A stretch of 64,000 nucleotides of DNA, taken from the NCBI GenBank assembly GCA_964446945.1, contig CAYUQO010000003.1, positions 124,001 to 188,000 of the forward strand, given 5' to 3'. A program made the translations under genes and the position numbers. Within the stretch, counting starts at the first letter, position 1; each line of letters opens with the position of its first letter. The notes below the pieces were generated by a model, which saw only the letters and a list, made by a program, of their open reading frames with translations, did no database searches and had not been told where the DNA came from. Of the stretch, positions 53,704 through 62,797 are shown piece after piece. The DNA is from CAIYRG01 sp964446945. Its GTDB lineage: Bacteria; Pseudomonadota; Alphaproteobacteria; Micropepsales; Micropepsaceae.

Positions 53704-55368
53704 ATGTGGAATCAGGGTTATGATCCGTTCGGCAATGCCGTCCTATCAACCCTGGCGGCGGCCATACCTGCTGCTTTTCTGCTTGTCCTCATCGCTTCCG
53801 GCAAGATCAAGGTCCATATCGCCGCGCTGATTGCGCTGACGGTCGCCGTCATTGTTGCCGTCTTCGCGTTCGGAATGCCCGGCGGAATGGCCCTTCGTGC
53901 TGTGGGCCTAGGCCTGCTCACCGGCTTCTTTCCCATCGGCTGGATCATTCTGAATGTGATCTTCCTGTACCGGCTGACGGTGGAAAAAGGCTGGTTTTCG
54001 ATCATGCAGAAATCGATCGGCGACATCACGGCCGATCGTCGCTTGCAGCTATTGCTGATTGCATTTGCCTTCGGCGCTTTTTTTGAAGGCGCATCCGGTT
54101 TCGGTACGCCGGTTGCGGTGACCGGATCGATTCTCATTGGACTGGGATTTTCGCCACTTGCCGCCTCGGGCCTGTCGCTGATCGCCAACACCGCGCCGGT
54201 AGCGTTCGGAGCGCTCGGCACCCCAATCGTCGGTCTCGCTGCGTCATCAGGTCTTGATCCTTATCAACTGGGCGCAATGGTCGGCCGGCAATTGCCAATC
54301 TTTGCGATTCTGGTGCCCTTCTGGGTGGTCTGGGCCTTCGCGGGTTGGCGCGGCGTGAAGGGGGTCATTCCACCCATCCTGGTCTGCGGAATCAGCTTTG
54401 CGGTGCCGGAATATCTGATTTCGAACTTCGTCAATCCGTGGATTGCATCCATCGCATCGGCGGTGATCTGCATGGCCACTCTCAGGGGTTTTCTGGCCAT
54501 CTGGCAGCCATCGAAAATCTGGACCTCTGCCGCTTTGCGGGGTGACGACCATTCAGCGGCGACGATGCCTGCGCCTCCGGTCATGCATTCGGTCCGGCCG
54601 ACCACCGCAATGCTGGTGAAATCCTGGGTGCCCTGGCTGATCCTCTGCGCGGTGTTGTGGATCTGGGGCACGGACACGATGAAGAACTTCCTGAACCACC
54701 TGTTCTCGCCGTCATTCCAGGTCCCGGGGCTGCACAATCTGGTCAACCGGGTGCCGCCGGTAGTTGCCAAACCGACGCCGGAAGCTGCGGTTTTTCCCTT
54801 CACCTTCCTGTCCTATAGCGGCACGGCCATCCTGCTGTCGGCGCTGATTTCCGGCGTGTTCATGGGTTTTTCGCCGAAGCGGCTGGTGATGTCCTATCTC
54901 GAGACCGTCAAAGTTGTGCGCTATTCGCTGATTACCATTTCGGCGATGCTCGCTCTGGGCACTCTCACGCGCTATGCGGGTCTCGATGCCACGCTTGGCC
55001 TCGCATTTGCGAGCAGCGGCGTCCTTTATCCGTTCTTCGGCACTCTGCTCGGCTGGCTTGGCGTCGCTCTGACCGGTTCGGACACGGCATCGAATGTGCT
55101 GTTCGGTAGCCTTCAGAGGATCACGTCGCAGCAATTGGGCTTGTCGCCCATTCTGATGGCGGCGGCGAATTCCTCCGGCGGCGTCATGGGCAAGATGATC
55201 GACGCGCAGTCCATTGTGGTCGCATCGACGGCGACGCGCTGGTACGGCCATGAAGGCTCAATCCTGCGCTTTGTGTTCAAGCAGTCAGTTGCGCTTGCTG
55301 TTCTGGTCGGCCTGTTCGTGACTCTTCAGGCCTATGTCTGGCCGTTTACGCTAATGGTCGTGAAGTAG
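53704..55368 (+). CDS. L-lactate/glycolate permease (LctP family)
   Basis: A 554-residue membrane protein of the lactate permease family, with about 13 helices and the conserved GASGFGTPVAVTGSIL segment near 134-149 and NSSGGVMGKMIDAQSI near 484. Related E. coli carriers (LldP and GlcA) import lactate and glycolate; beside glcDEF glycolate is the more probable cargo. The frame opens at 53593, inside the divergent glcD gene, but the ATG at 53704 has GAGGGGCGG before it and is preferred. Confidence 0.87.
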   Translation: MWNQGYDPFGNAVLSTLAAAIPAAFLLVLIASGKIKVHIAALIALTVAVIVAVFAFGMPGGMALRAVGLGLLTGFFPIGWIILNVIFLYRLTVEKGWFSIMQKSIGDITADRRLQLLLIAFAFGAFFEGASGFGTPVAVTGSILIGLGFSPLAASGLSLIANTAPVAFGALGTPIVGLAASSGLDPYQLGAMVGRQLPIFAILVPFWVVWAFAGWRGVKGVIPPILVCGISFAVPEYLISNFVNPWIASIASAVICMATLRGFLAIWQPSKIWTSAALRGDDHSAATMPAPPVMHSVRPTTAMLVKSWVPWLILCAVLWIWGTDTMKNFLNHLFSPSFQVPGLHNLVNRVPPVVAKPTPEAAVFPFTFLSYSGTAILLSALISGVFMGFSPKRLVMSYLETVKVVRYSLITISAMLALGTLTRYAGLDATLGLAFASSGVLYPFFGTLLGWLGVALTGSDTASNVLFGSLQRITSQQLGLSPILMAAANSSGGVMGKMIDAQSIVVASTATRWYGHEGSILRFVFKQSVALAVLVGLFVTLQAYVWPFTLMVVK

Positions 55369-55375
55369 CGCCCAA

Positions 55376-55418
55376 GCGTTTTCCGCCGAAGTGGCTGCCG
55401 GTTCGGCGCAGAAAACGC
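55376..55418. terminator. Convergent intergenic stem-loop
   Basis: An outer 8-bp stem GCGTTTTC/GAAAACGC encloses an inner GCCGAA/TTCGGC stem and an 11-base loop. It lies in the 64-base gap where the permease and MFS genes converge. Without a T run, it may act as a weak or processing-type terminator. Confidence 0.5.
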
Positions 55419-55432
55419 GTCAATTACAAAAA

Positions 55433-56710
55433 CTACTCCGCCGGTGCCGGGGCGCCTTCGGGCAAAGCGGTTTCGCTGAATTGCCGTTCCGGATGCATCA
55501 GGAATGATGTCAAAGCGCCCAGCATCAGGACGCCAATGGCGAGGATGAAGGGCAGCTCCTTGTTGCCGGTAAAATCGGTGACAAATCCAGCGACCACCGG
55601 CGACAGAATCGCGGCGAGCGCCGATCCCGAATTCATCAGCCCGGAGGCCGTGCCCGAATATTTCGGCGCAATGTCCATCGGAATCGCCCACATCGGGCCG
55701 ATTGTGCTTTCGGCGCAGAAAAAACCACCGGCAAGACAGATGGCGACGATGGTCATGTCGTGCACATAGATGATCGGTACCAGCCAGATCAGTGCTCCGG
55801 TAAAGCCGGTCGCGGTGACGACGATACGCGAGAACCGCACATTCCTGGTCTTGCGCAGGACCGCATCGGAAATCATGCCGCCGCTCGTATTGCCGATGGC
55901 GCCGATGAAATAGACGATCGTGGAGAACAGCGCTGCCTGACTGTTGCTGAGCGAAAACGTGTCTTTGAAGAACACCGGCAGATAGCTGAGATACAGCCAC
56001 AGGCACCAGCCGTAACAGAAATAGGTCAGCGTGACCGGCCACATGCGGCCGATAAGCGGCCCCCATGGGATCGGCGGCCGCGGGCCTTTCGGCGGCGCCG
56101 GCAGGATTGCCAGCTCCTCTTGCGTGATCGCGCTGTGGTCGCGCGGATCATCGCGGAAATACCACCACCAGATGGCAACCCAGACAAAGCCGATCACGCC
56201 GGTGACGACGAATGAACCGCGCCACGTAACTGCCACCATCAGGGCGACGGTCGCCACCGGGGTCAGGGCATTGCCCAGCCGCGAAAAGGCGTGGGTGACT
56301 CCTTGCGCGAAGCCGCGTTTGCGCATCTCGACCCAGTGCTGCATGGCACGTGTCGCTGTCGGCAGGGTTGCGCCAACGCCAAATCCCATCACCACGCGCG
56401 CCAGCACCAGGGTCGCGAATCCGGTCGCCAGTCCGGTGACGACGGTTGCGCCGGCCCATACCAATCCGCTGACGAACAGCGTCTTGCGCGGGCCGAAACG
56501 GTCGGCCGTCATGCCGCCGATGATCTGGAACAACAGATAGGGGTAACCGAAGACCGAAAAAATGAAGAGCGCTTCTGTGTTCGACAATCCGAATTGCGGA
56601 CGGATATCGAGCATCGCCGTGCTGACGCTCTGCCGCACGATATAGGTGATGAAATACATCGCGCAGAGCAGCACCAAAACGATATTGGTGCACTTGAACC
56701 AGCGTTGCAT
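55433..56710 (-). CDS. MFS transporter (anion:cation symporter type)
   Basis: A 425-residue twelve-helix carrier. The helix 2-3 loop GGMTADRFGPRKT is near 66-78 and LPTATRAMQHW near 118 follows helix 4, both typical of the ACS family of sugar-acid, phthalate and other organic anion carriers. The ATG at 56710, after GAGGGAA, is preferred to a longer frame from 56836. It lies 28 bases downstream of the aminotransferase stop and is probably co-transcribed with it; a carboxylate of the glyoxylate/glycolate group is the likely cargo. Confidence 0.82.
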   Translation of the reverse strand: MQRWFKCTNIVLVLLCAMYFITYIVRQSVSTAMLDIRPQFGLSNTEALFIFSVFGYPYLLFQIIGGMTADRFGPRKTLFVSGLVWAGATVVTGLATGFATLVLARVVMGFGVGATLPTATRAMQHWVEMRKRGFAQGVTHAFSRLGNALTPVATVALMVAVTWRGSFVVTGVIGFVWVAIWWWYFRDDPRDHSAITQEELAILPAPPKGPRPPIPWGPLIGRMWPVTLTYFCYGWCLWLYLSYLPVFFKDTFSLSNSQAALFSTIVYFIGAIGNTSGGMISDAVLRKTRNVRFSRIVVTATGFTGALIWLVPIIYVHDMTIVAICLAGGFFCAESTIGPMWAIPMDIAPKYSGTASGLMNSGSALAAILSPVVAGFVTDFTGNKELPFILAIGVLMLGALTSFLMHPERQFSETALPEGAPAPAE

Positions 56711-56738
56711 CTGATATTCCCTCGCTAGCGGGTATTCC

Positions 56739-57929
56739 TCATACGGAGTCGGCTGTATCGGCCAGATAGTCCATCGCCGCCTGCGCGCCGCCCTTGCGGT
56801 GCGGCACGCCGGCCACTTGCAGACCCATCTCGACACCCGACAGCGCGCCCAGAATGGTCAAATCGTTGGTGTCGCCGAGATGGCCGATGCGGAAGACCTT
56901 TCCCGCCACTTTGGACAATCCGGCGCCGAGCGACATGTCGAAATTTTCCAGCACCACTTTGCGGAATTTGTCCGCATCATGTCCCGCGGGCATCAGGATT
57001 GCAGTGACCGTCCCGGAATAGCATTTCGGATCGCGGCACAGGATTTCGAGGCCCCAGGCGCGGACCGCGCGCCGGGTCGCTTCGGCATGCCGCTGATGGC
57101 GCGCAAACACGCGCGGCAGGCCCTCTTCATGCAGCATGTCGATTGCTTCAACGAGGCCGTAGAGCAGGTTGGTTGCCGGCGTGTACGGAAAAAAGCCCTG
57201 CGCGTTGGGACCGATCATGTCTTCCCAATTGAAGAATGACCGCGGCAATTTGGCGCTCTTCGCAGCTTTCAGTGCTTTTTCGCTGACTGCGGTGAGCCCC
57301 AGGCCGGGCGGCAGCATCAGGCCCTTCTGTGACCCCGCCACGGTGACATCGACACCCCATTCATCGTGACGGAAGTCGATGGAGGCGAGCGATGACACAG
57401 TATCGACAAGCAGCAGCGCCGGATGTGCCGCGGCATCGATGGCCTTGCGCACATCGGCGACCGGACTGGTTACGCCGGTCGAGGTCTCGTTGTGGACGAC
57501 GCAAACCGCTTTGATTTCGTGCTTTGTATCGGCGCGCAGGCGCTGCTCGATCTGGTTGGCATCAACCCCGCTGCGCCAGTCCGATTCAATGAATTCCGGA
57601 TTGAGGCCGAACTTGACGGCAATATTCTTCCATAGCGTGGCGAAATGACCGGTTTCGAACATCAGAACGCGATCGCCGGGCGACAGAAGATTGACCAGGG
57701 CCGCTTCCCATGCGCCGGTGCCCGAAGCGGGATAGAGGACGACGTGACTGCTGGTGCGGAAAACAGTCTTGATGCCCGACAAGGCCCGTTGACCGAGCTG
57801 TTGGAATTCAGGCCCGCGATGATCGATGACCGCCCGGTCCATGGCGCGCAGGACGCGGTCGGGCACGGGGGTGGGGCCGGGAATCTGCAAAAAATGGCGC
57901 CCAGGAATTCTTGGAGCGTTGGTCGGCAT
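56739..57929 (-). CDS. Class V aminotransferase, serine-glyoxylate type
   Basis: A 396-residue PLP enzyme of the alanine/serine-glyoxylate family. The start IPGPTPVPDRVLRAMDR near 16-32, PASGTGAWEAALVN near 68, LVDTVSSLASIDF near 175 and the PLP lysine in AGSQKGLMLPPG near 202 are all typical. It would convert glyoxylate from glycolate oxidation to glycine, using serine or alanine as donor. It is divergent from the YdiJ-like gene with 88 bases between, next to glcDEF, which supports glyoxylate as substrate. Confidence 0.88.
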   Translation of the reverse strand: MPTNAPRIPGRHFLQIPGPTPVPDRVLRAMDRAVIDHRGPEFQQLGQRALSGIKTVFRTSSHVVLYPASGTGAWEAALVNLLSPGDRVLMFETGHFATLWKNIAVKFGLNPEFIESDWRSGVDANQIEQRLRADTKHEIKAVCVVHNETSTGVTSPVADVRKAIDAAAHPALLLVDTVSSLASIDFRHDEWGVDVTVAGSQKGLMLPPGLGLTAVSEKALKAAKSAKLPRSFFNWEDMIGPNAQGFFPYTPATNLLYGLVEAIDMLHEEGLPRVFARHQRHAEATRRAVRAWGLEILCRDPKCYSGTVTAILMPAGHDADKFRKVVLENFDMSLGAGLSKVAGKVFRIGHLGDTNDLTILGALSGVEMGLQVAGVPHRKGGAQAAMDYLADTADSV

Positions 57930-58017
57930 GGCGCCTCGGTGTTAGTGCTTGATCGGCTTTTTGTTTCCCATGTCCTGCTCTTGTAGGCAAGCGGACATGC
58001 CGCCATAAACCCGTGCC

Positions 58018-61000
58018 ATGACTGTCGTTGCCCGTCCCGGACTGGAGCGGCGCCTCAAAGCCGAAAGCGTCGGCGAGGTGCTGTTCGACTCATTCACGCG
58101 CGGCCGCTACGCGACCGATGCATCATCCTACCAAATGCAGCCTTTGGGTGTGGTCGTGCCGCGCACAGTGGCGGAAGCCGAACGCGCGATGGCGGTGGCG
58201 CGAAGCGAAGGCGTAACGGTGACCGCGCGCGGCGGCGGCACTTCACAATGCGGACAGACCATCAACCATTCGCTCGTCGTCGATTGCTCAAAATATCTCA
58301 GGAACGTCGTCTCCGTCGACGTCGCGTCCCGACGCTGTATCGTGCAGCCGGGCATTGTTCTCGATGAGCTGAATCGGCAGCTCAAGCCGCACGGACTGTG
58401 GTTTCCGGTGGATGTGTCGACCTCGTCACGCGCCACGATCGGCGGCATGACCGGCAACAATTCCTGCGGCACGCGGTCGCTCCGTTATGGTACCACGCGC
58501 GACAATGTGATCGCGGTTGATGCCGTGCTGGCGAATGGCGAGCCGGCCCATTTCGCGGAAGTCTCGTCCGATCTTTCGGAATTGGCTCAACAATCGCCGT
58601 TGCGGCCGATCGCGCGGTCGCTGCTCGCGCTTGGCGCGCGCGAAGCATCGGAAATTGAAGCGCGTTTCCCCAAAGTACAGCGACGGGTCGGTGGCTATAA
58701 TCTCGACGCGCTGACGCCGCGAAACACGAAGAACAATCTCGCGCATATCCTTGTCGGGTCCGAAGGCACGCTCGCATTTTCGACCCAGATCGAGCTGAAG
58801 CTTTGGCCGGTGCTGGGCAAGCGCGTCGTCGGCGTGTGTCATTTCGGCGCCTTCTACGAAGCGATGAATGCCGCGCAGCACCTGGTCACGCTCGGACCCA
58901 TTGCGGTCGAAGCGATCGACAAGACGATGCTCGACCTCGCCCGGGACATTCCGCTTTACCGCTCCACCATCGACCGGTTCGTGCGCGAGGATCCCGAGGC
59001 TTTGTTGTTGGTCGAGTTCGACGAAGGCGACGAGGAGAATGAACGGCGCCTGAAACGGCTCGGCGAAATGATGGGCGATCTTGGTTTCTCATGGGACAAG
59101 ATCGGCGCCAAATGGGGCGGAGTGATCGAAGTTCGCGATTCCGTCCTGCAAACCGCGATCGCCGATGTGCGCGCCTCTGGCCTCAACATCATGATGAGCA
59201 TGAAGGACGAGCGGAAGCCCGTCTCGTTCATCGAAGACTGCGCCGTGCCGCTGCCCTATCTCGCCGAATACACCAGCCTGCTGACAGAGGTGTTCGAGAA
59301 ATACGGGACCCGCGGCACCTGGTATGCGCATGCTTCGGTCGGATGCCTGCACGTGCGCCCGGTTCTCAATCTGAAACAGGAGAAAGACCTCAAAGCGATG
59401 CGTGCCATCGCCGAAGAGGCGTTCGAGCTGGTGCGCAAATTCAAAGGCTCCCATTCCGGCGAGCACGGCGATGGGATTGTGCGCTCGGAATTCCATGAAT
59501 CCATGTTTGGCGGGCGTCTGGTACATGCCTTCGGCGAAGTGAAGGCGCTGTTCGATCCGGAAGGCTTTCTCAATCCCGGCAAGATCGTGGGTGCGCCGAA
59601 ATTCGATGATCGCGACTACCTGCGCTTCGGCCCGGCATACAAGATTTCCACCATCACGCCGGCCTTGAACTGGTCGGAATATCCCGGCGGCGCATCCGGT
59701 TTTCAGGGCGCTGCCGAGATGTGCAACAACAATGGAGCCTGCCGAAAACATCAGGGAGGGGCCATGTGCCCGTCCTATCGCGCAACAATGAATGAACGTG
59801 ATGTCACCCGTGGCCGCGCCAATACGCTGCGGCTTGCGCTGTCGGGGCAGCTCGGCCCCGATGCGTTGACCTCGGACGAGATGTTCGAAACGCTCAAGCT
59901 TTGCGTCTCGTGCAAAGCCTGCCGGCGCGAATGCCCGACCGGCGTCGACATGGCCAAAATGAAGATCGAAGTCATGGCTGCGCGTGCGGAGCGGCGGGGT
60001 CTGACTTTGCGCGACCGGCTGATTGCCTGGTTGCCGCATTACGCCGCAATGGCTTCGCGCACGGCCGGGTTGCTCAATTTGCGCAATCATGCGCCGCCAC
60101 TTGCGGCCATGATGGAATCACTGGTGGGATTTTCCGCGCGGCGGAAACTGCCGGCATGGCGGCGCGATTATTTTCGTCAACGCGGCTCGGCCGGTCCTGC
60201 GGGTGGACGTGAGGTCGTGCTCTTTGCCGATACGTTCAACCGCTATTTCGAAGCCGAAAATCTCGAAGCCGCAGTTACGGTGCTCACCGGCGCTGGATAT
60301 CGCGTGCACTTGCCCGGATCCGCCGACGGCAAACGCCGGCCGCTGTGTTGCGGCCGCACATTCCTGACGGCGGGACTCGTTCGTCAGGCGCGCGCCGAAG
60401 CATCGCGTACGCTGAACGCGCTTTTACCGTTTGTCCGGCGCGGCGTTCCGGTCCTCGGACTGGAGCCGAGCTGCATCTTCACCTTCCGCGACGAATTGCT
60501 GTCGCTGAGCAGTGGCAAATCTCCAGATGCGACCCTGACGCGCGAAGACACCAGGTTGCTCGCCAGCAACAGCTTCATGTTCGAGGAATTCCTTGCCGGC
60601 GAAATCGACGCGGGCCGTTTCAAACCGGGACTTGCACCGGTTGGTTCGCGCGCACTGCTTCATGGCCATTGCCACCAGAAATCGTTTGATGCCGTTTCGC
60701 CGGTGACCAGAGTTCTTTCGGCAATTCCCGGGCTGAAAACAGAAACAATCGATTCCTCGTGCTGCGGCATGGCCGGAGCATTTGGTTATCAGGCGGAAAC
60801 CTATGATGTGTCGATTGCCATGGCAGAGCGCTCGCTATTGCCGGCAATACGCAAAGCGGCGGATGATGTCCTGATCGTTGCGGATGGTACTTCCTGCCGT
60901 CACCAGATCCATGACGGTTCCGGCCGCAGCGCATCGCACGTGGCACGTGTCCTCGCCAGAAGCATGGAGCAGGCGCGCGCAACGGTAACAGCTTCAAACA

Positions 61001-61026
61001 CGCTAGCCGTACCGGAAACAGTCTGA
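58018..61026 (+). CDS. YdiJ-like FAD/Fe-S D-2-hydroxyacid dehydrogenase (GlcD-GlcF fusion)
   Basis: A 1002-residue two-part enzyme. The N-terminal half is GlcD-like: RGGGTSQCGQTIN near 72-84, MTGNNSCGTRSLRYG near 144-158 and the C-domain SHSGEHGDGIVRSEF near 478-492. The C-terminal half is GlcF-like with Cys clusters CNNNGACRKHQGGAMCPSY near 569 and CVSCKACRRECP near 630, and CCG-type CCGRTF near 777 and SSCCGMAGAFGYQ near 918. The E. coli relative oxidises D-2-hydroxyglutarate; a second hydroxyacid beside glycolate is likely here. Divergent from the aminotransferase. Confidence 0.9.
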   Translation: MTVVARPGLERRLKAESVGEVLFDSFTRGRYATDASSYQMQPLGVVVPRTVAEAERAMAVARSEGVTVTARGGGTSQCGQTINHSLVVDCSKYLRNVVSVDVASRRCIVQPGIVLDELNRQLKPHGLWFPVDVSTSSRATIGGMTGNNSCGTRSLRYGTTRDNVIAVDAVLANGEPAHFAEVSSDLSELAQQSPLRPIARSLLALGAREASEIEARFPKVQRRVGGYNLDALTPRNTKNNLAHILVGSEGTLAFSTQIELKLWPVLGKRVVGVCHFGAFYEAMNAAQHLVTLGPIAVEAIDKTMLDLARDIPLYRSTIDRFVREDPEALLLVEFDEGDEENERRLKRLGEMMGDLGFSWDKIGAKWGGVIEVRDSVLQTAIADVRASGLNIMMSMKDERKPVSFIEDCAVPLPYLAEYTSLLTEVFEKYGTRGTWYAHASVGCLHVRPVLNLKQEKDLKAMRAIAEEAFELVRKFKGSHSGEHGDGIVRSEFHESMFGGRLVHAFGEVKALFDPEGFLNPGKIVGAPKFDDRDYLRFGPAYKISTITPALNWSEYPGGASGFQGAAEMCNNNGACRKHQGGAMCPSYRATMNERDVTRGRANTLRLALSGQLGPDALTSDEMFETLKLCVSCKACRRECPTGVDMAKMKIEVMAARAERRGLTLRDRLIAWLPHYAAMASRTAGLLNLRNHAPPLAAMMESLVGFSARRKLPAWRRDYFRQRGSAGPAGGREVVLFADTFNRYFEAENLEAAVTVLTGAGYRVHLPGSADGKRRPLCCGRTFLTAGLVRQARAEASRTLNALLPFVRRGVPVLGLEPSCIFTFRDELLSLSSGKSPDATLTREDTRLLASNSFMFEEFLAGEIDAGRFKPGLAPVGSRALLHGHCHQKSFDAVSPVTRVLSAIPGLKTETIDSSCCGMAGAFGYQAETYDVSIAMAERSLLPAIRKAADDVLIVADGTSCRHQIHDGSGRSASHVARVLARSMEQARATVTASNTLAVPETV

Positions 61027-61332
61027 CCACAATAGCTTCTGACCGTACGCTGCGTTGCTGTCAGTATTACCGCGCGAGGTGTCCCAAAACCAATTCGTAA
61101 CGCAGTGTGACTTGCGGTGCGCCGCATGTATGCGGTTTGCTTATCCAAATAACCCTTTATTTCGATACAACAAAATTATCGCGGCAATCCAGTTGACGGG
61201 TTGATTGCCGGTTCCATCATCCAGTCAATCAGAAATATTTGCTGGCGCGAAACAAATTCACATCATGATTGTGCAAAACCGGTAATTACGGTACTGACAA
61301 TCCATTCTCGAACACCAAGCGGGGGGACCGCG
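61027..61332. other. 306-base intergenic region, no gene seen
   Basis: It separates the YdiJ-like gene from the small basic protein. The middle (about 61140-61180) is AT-rich and is followed by an 8-bp inverted repeat CGGCAATC/GATTGCCG at 61182-61210. No frame here encodes a protein I can support. Confidence 0.55.
61182..61210. promoter_or_regulatory. Inverted repeat upstream of the small basic protein
   Basis: CGGCAATC and GATTGCCG are perfect arms separated by 13 bases in an otherwise AT-rich stretch, 123 bases before the ATG at 61333. It could be an operator; no T run follows, which argues against a terminator. Confidence 0.4.
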
Positions 61333-61719
61333 ATGACTAACGGAAATCTGGATTCACTATTGGACAAACTGCGCGAGATGTTCGCGCAGGAGTACCAGCG
61401 TGGACAACATGACGCGATGCGCCGCATGGTCGACGCGATGCGCGCACCAGGGGGACGTGGTGGACGCCGGATGGCGGGCCGCAGCGCTGGCAAGGGCGGC
61501 AGAACTCGCGCGCGCCGCGGCGCTGCACGAGCCTTCATCGAGCGTGTGCTGAGGGAGAAAGGCAACGCTACCGTGCCCCAGATCATGGCTTCCGCATCAG
61601 GCGCGGACGAAAAGGCGGTTTCAATCTCCGCCATCCGGTTCGAGCTGTACCGCGGTAAGAAAGACCGGCGTTATAAGAATACCAGCGGCAAGTGGTCGCT
61701 TCCGTCGGGACGCAAATAG
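61333..61719 (+). CDS. Small basic, putative DNA-binding protein
   Basis: A 128-residue protein of unknown function. Residues 1-35 form an amphipathic helix (SLLDKLREMFAQEYQRGQHDAMRRMVDAM), residues 38-65 are a glycine- and arginine-rich flexible linker, and residues 66-128 look like a winged-helix domain (FIERVLREKGNATVPQIM, FELYRGKKDRRYKN). It may bind DNA or RNA, similar in layout to small nucleoid-associated proteins. A longer frame from 61201 adds 44 unlikely residues. Neighbours do not suggest a pathway. Confidence 0.55.
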   Translation: MTNGNLDSLLDKLREMFAQEYQRGQHDAMRRMVDAMRAPGGRGGRRMAGRSAGKGGRTRARRGAARAFIERVLREKGNATVPQIMASASGADEKAVSISAIRFELYRGKKDRRYKNTSGKWSLPSGRK

Positions 61720-61734
61720 CAGCGCTTACAGCAT

Positions 61735-62496
61735 TTATTGGTATGCGTCCGCAAAGCTGCGGCCTGAATTGATCTCACTGATCAATTCGAGCACAGCGCC
61801 GTTGCCTTTGCGGGCCAGCCACCTGCTGACGCGACAGCCGGCCTTCGCAAACGCCGTAGTGTCGTAGGCGACGGCCTCCAGCCAGCGTGCCTCCGTCTTC
61901 GGCAAGTCTCCGCCGGGGTCGACCAAACAGCGGTCAGCGAATCCGGCGGGAGCGAGAAAGCGCTTATCATCCGACACATAGACGGCCAGTCCCTCGGTAA
62001 ACCAGCTCGGAACGAGGCTCAGACGTGGACCCAATCGCTCCAGGAATTCCGCATGCGTCCATTCATGTGTCGTCACGGTGCCGTCGGGGCGGCGTGGGGA
62101 AACGAGCAGGACACGGTCAAATGTCATTCCTCGCGAAATGCCCTTCCCTCCGGCACGCCGGTAGCAGGTTTCCGTCAGACAGAAGAAGATCATGGGATCG
62201 CTTTCGCGCGTGGTGAAGAATGAAGTCACCTTCGCGCGGCTGATCTGTACCGCGGTGATTACAGATTGCTGCACGGCTGGCGGAGTATGGGATTCGACAT
62301 AGATTTTGTCCTGGAGCCGTTGAAAGCCGTAGCAATAGGGACAAACAAGCAGACGAAGACCTGGCGACTGCACAAGGACCACAACAACCAACTCGGCGGC
62401 TGCCAACGCAATGCCGGCAATCACACACCCGATCAGACCGCGAACCGAGAATCGCCAGGTCCGCTTCGGTCGTGCAGCTTCGATAGCCAAAGACAT
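61735..62496 (-). CDS. Membrane-anchored gluzincin-type metallopeptidase, putative
   Basis: A 253-residue protein with one N-terminal membrane helix (about 20-43 of the shorter form) and a likely external peptidase domain. HEWTHAEF near 143-150 matches HExxH, and WFTEGLAVYVS about 20 residues later provides the downstream glutamate, as in the peptidase MA/gluzincin group. Cys pairs (CPYCYG, CLTETC) may form disulphides or bind metal. The frame opens at a TTG at 62529; the ATG at 62496 is preferred. Substrate unknown. Converges on the small basic protein with a 15-base gap. Confidence 0.65.
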   Translation of the reverse strand: MSLAIEAARPKRTWRFSVRGLIGCVIAGIALAAAELVVVVLVQSPGLRLLVCPYCYGFQRLQDKIYVESHTPPAVQQSVITAVQISRAKVTSFFTTRESDPMIFFCLTETCYRRAGGKGISRGMTFDRVLLVSPRRPDGTVTTHEWTHAEFLERLGPRLSLVPSWFTEGLAVYVSDDKRFLAPAGFADRCLVDPGGDLPKTEARWLEAVAYDTTAFAKAGCRVSRWLARKGNGAVLELISEINSGRSFADAYQ

Positions 62497-62797
62497 TGTC
62501 ACTGGGTTTGCCCGCCCGCTGAACACCAATCACAGCGCGGCAACTCGCTGATGCCGCTATATCCAAAATAGCAGTCCGCTGCTTAACAGGTTGTAATCAT
62601 GGCACTTTGCAATTTCTCTAATTCACGTTGTTTTGCCGGCGCGCGTGTCAGGAAGATGTAATACAGGGCGCATTCGCCGGGTCGGTTCCGAATTCAGCCC
62701 CGGCGCGCGGCTGCACCAATCCCCGTCACGGATTGCCCCGTATCCTGAGGGTCATTTGGACGTGTGGTAATGCCGGCTATGCATATCTCGGCCGCAA
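62497..62797. other. 301-base intergenic region, no gene seen
   Basis: Between the metallopeptidase start and the stop of the secreted family gene on the same strand. The part at about 62560-62630 is AT-rich and may carry the metallopeptidase promoter; a short plus-strand frame at 62628 is not supported. Confidence 0.5.
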
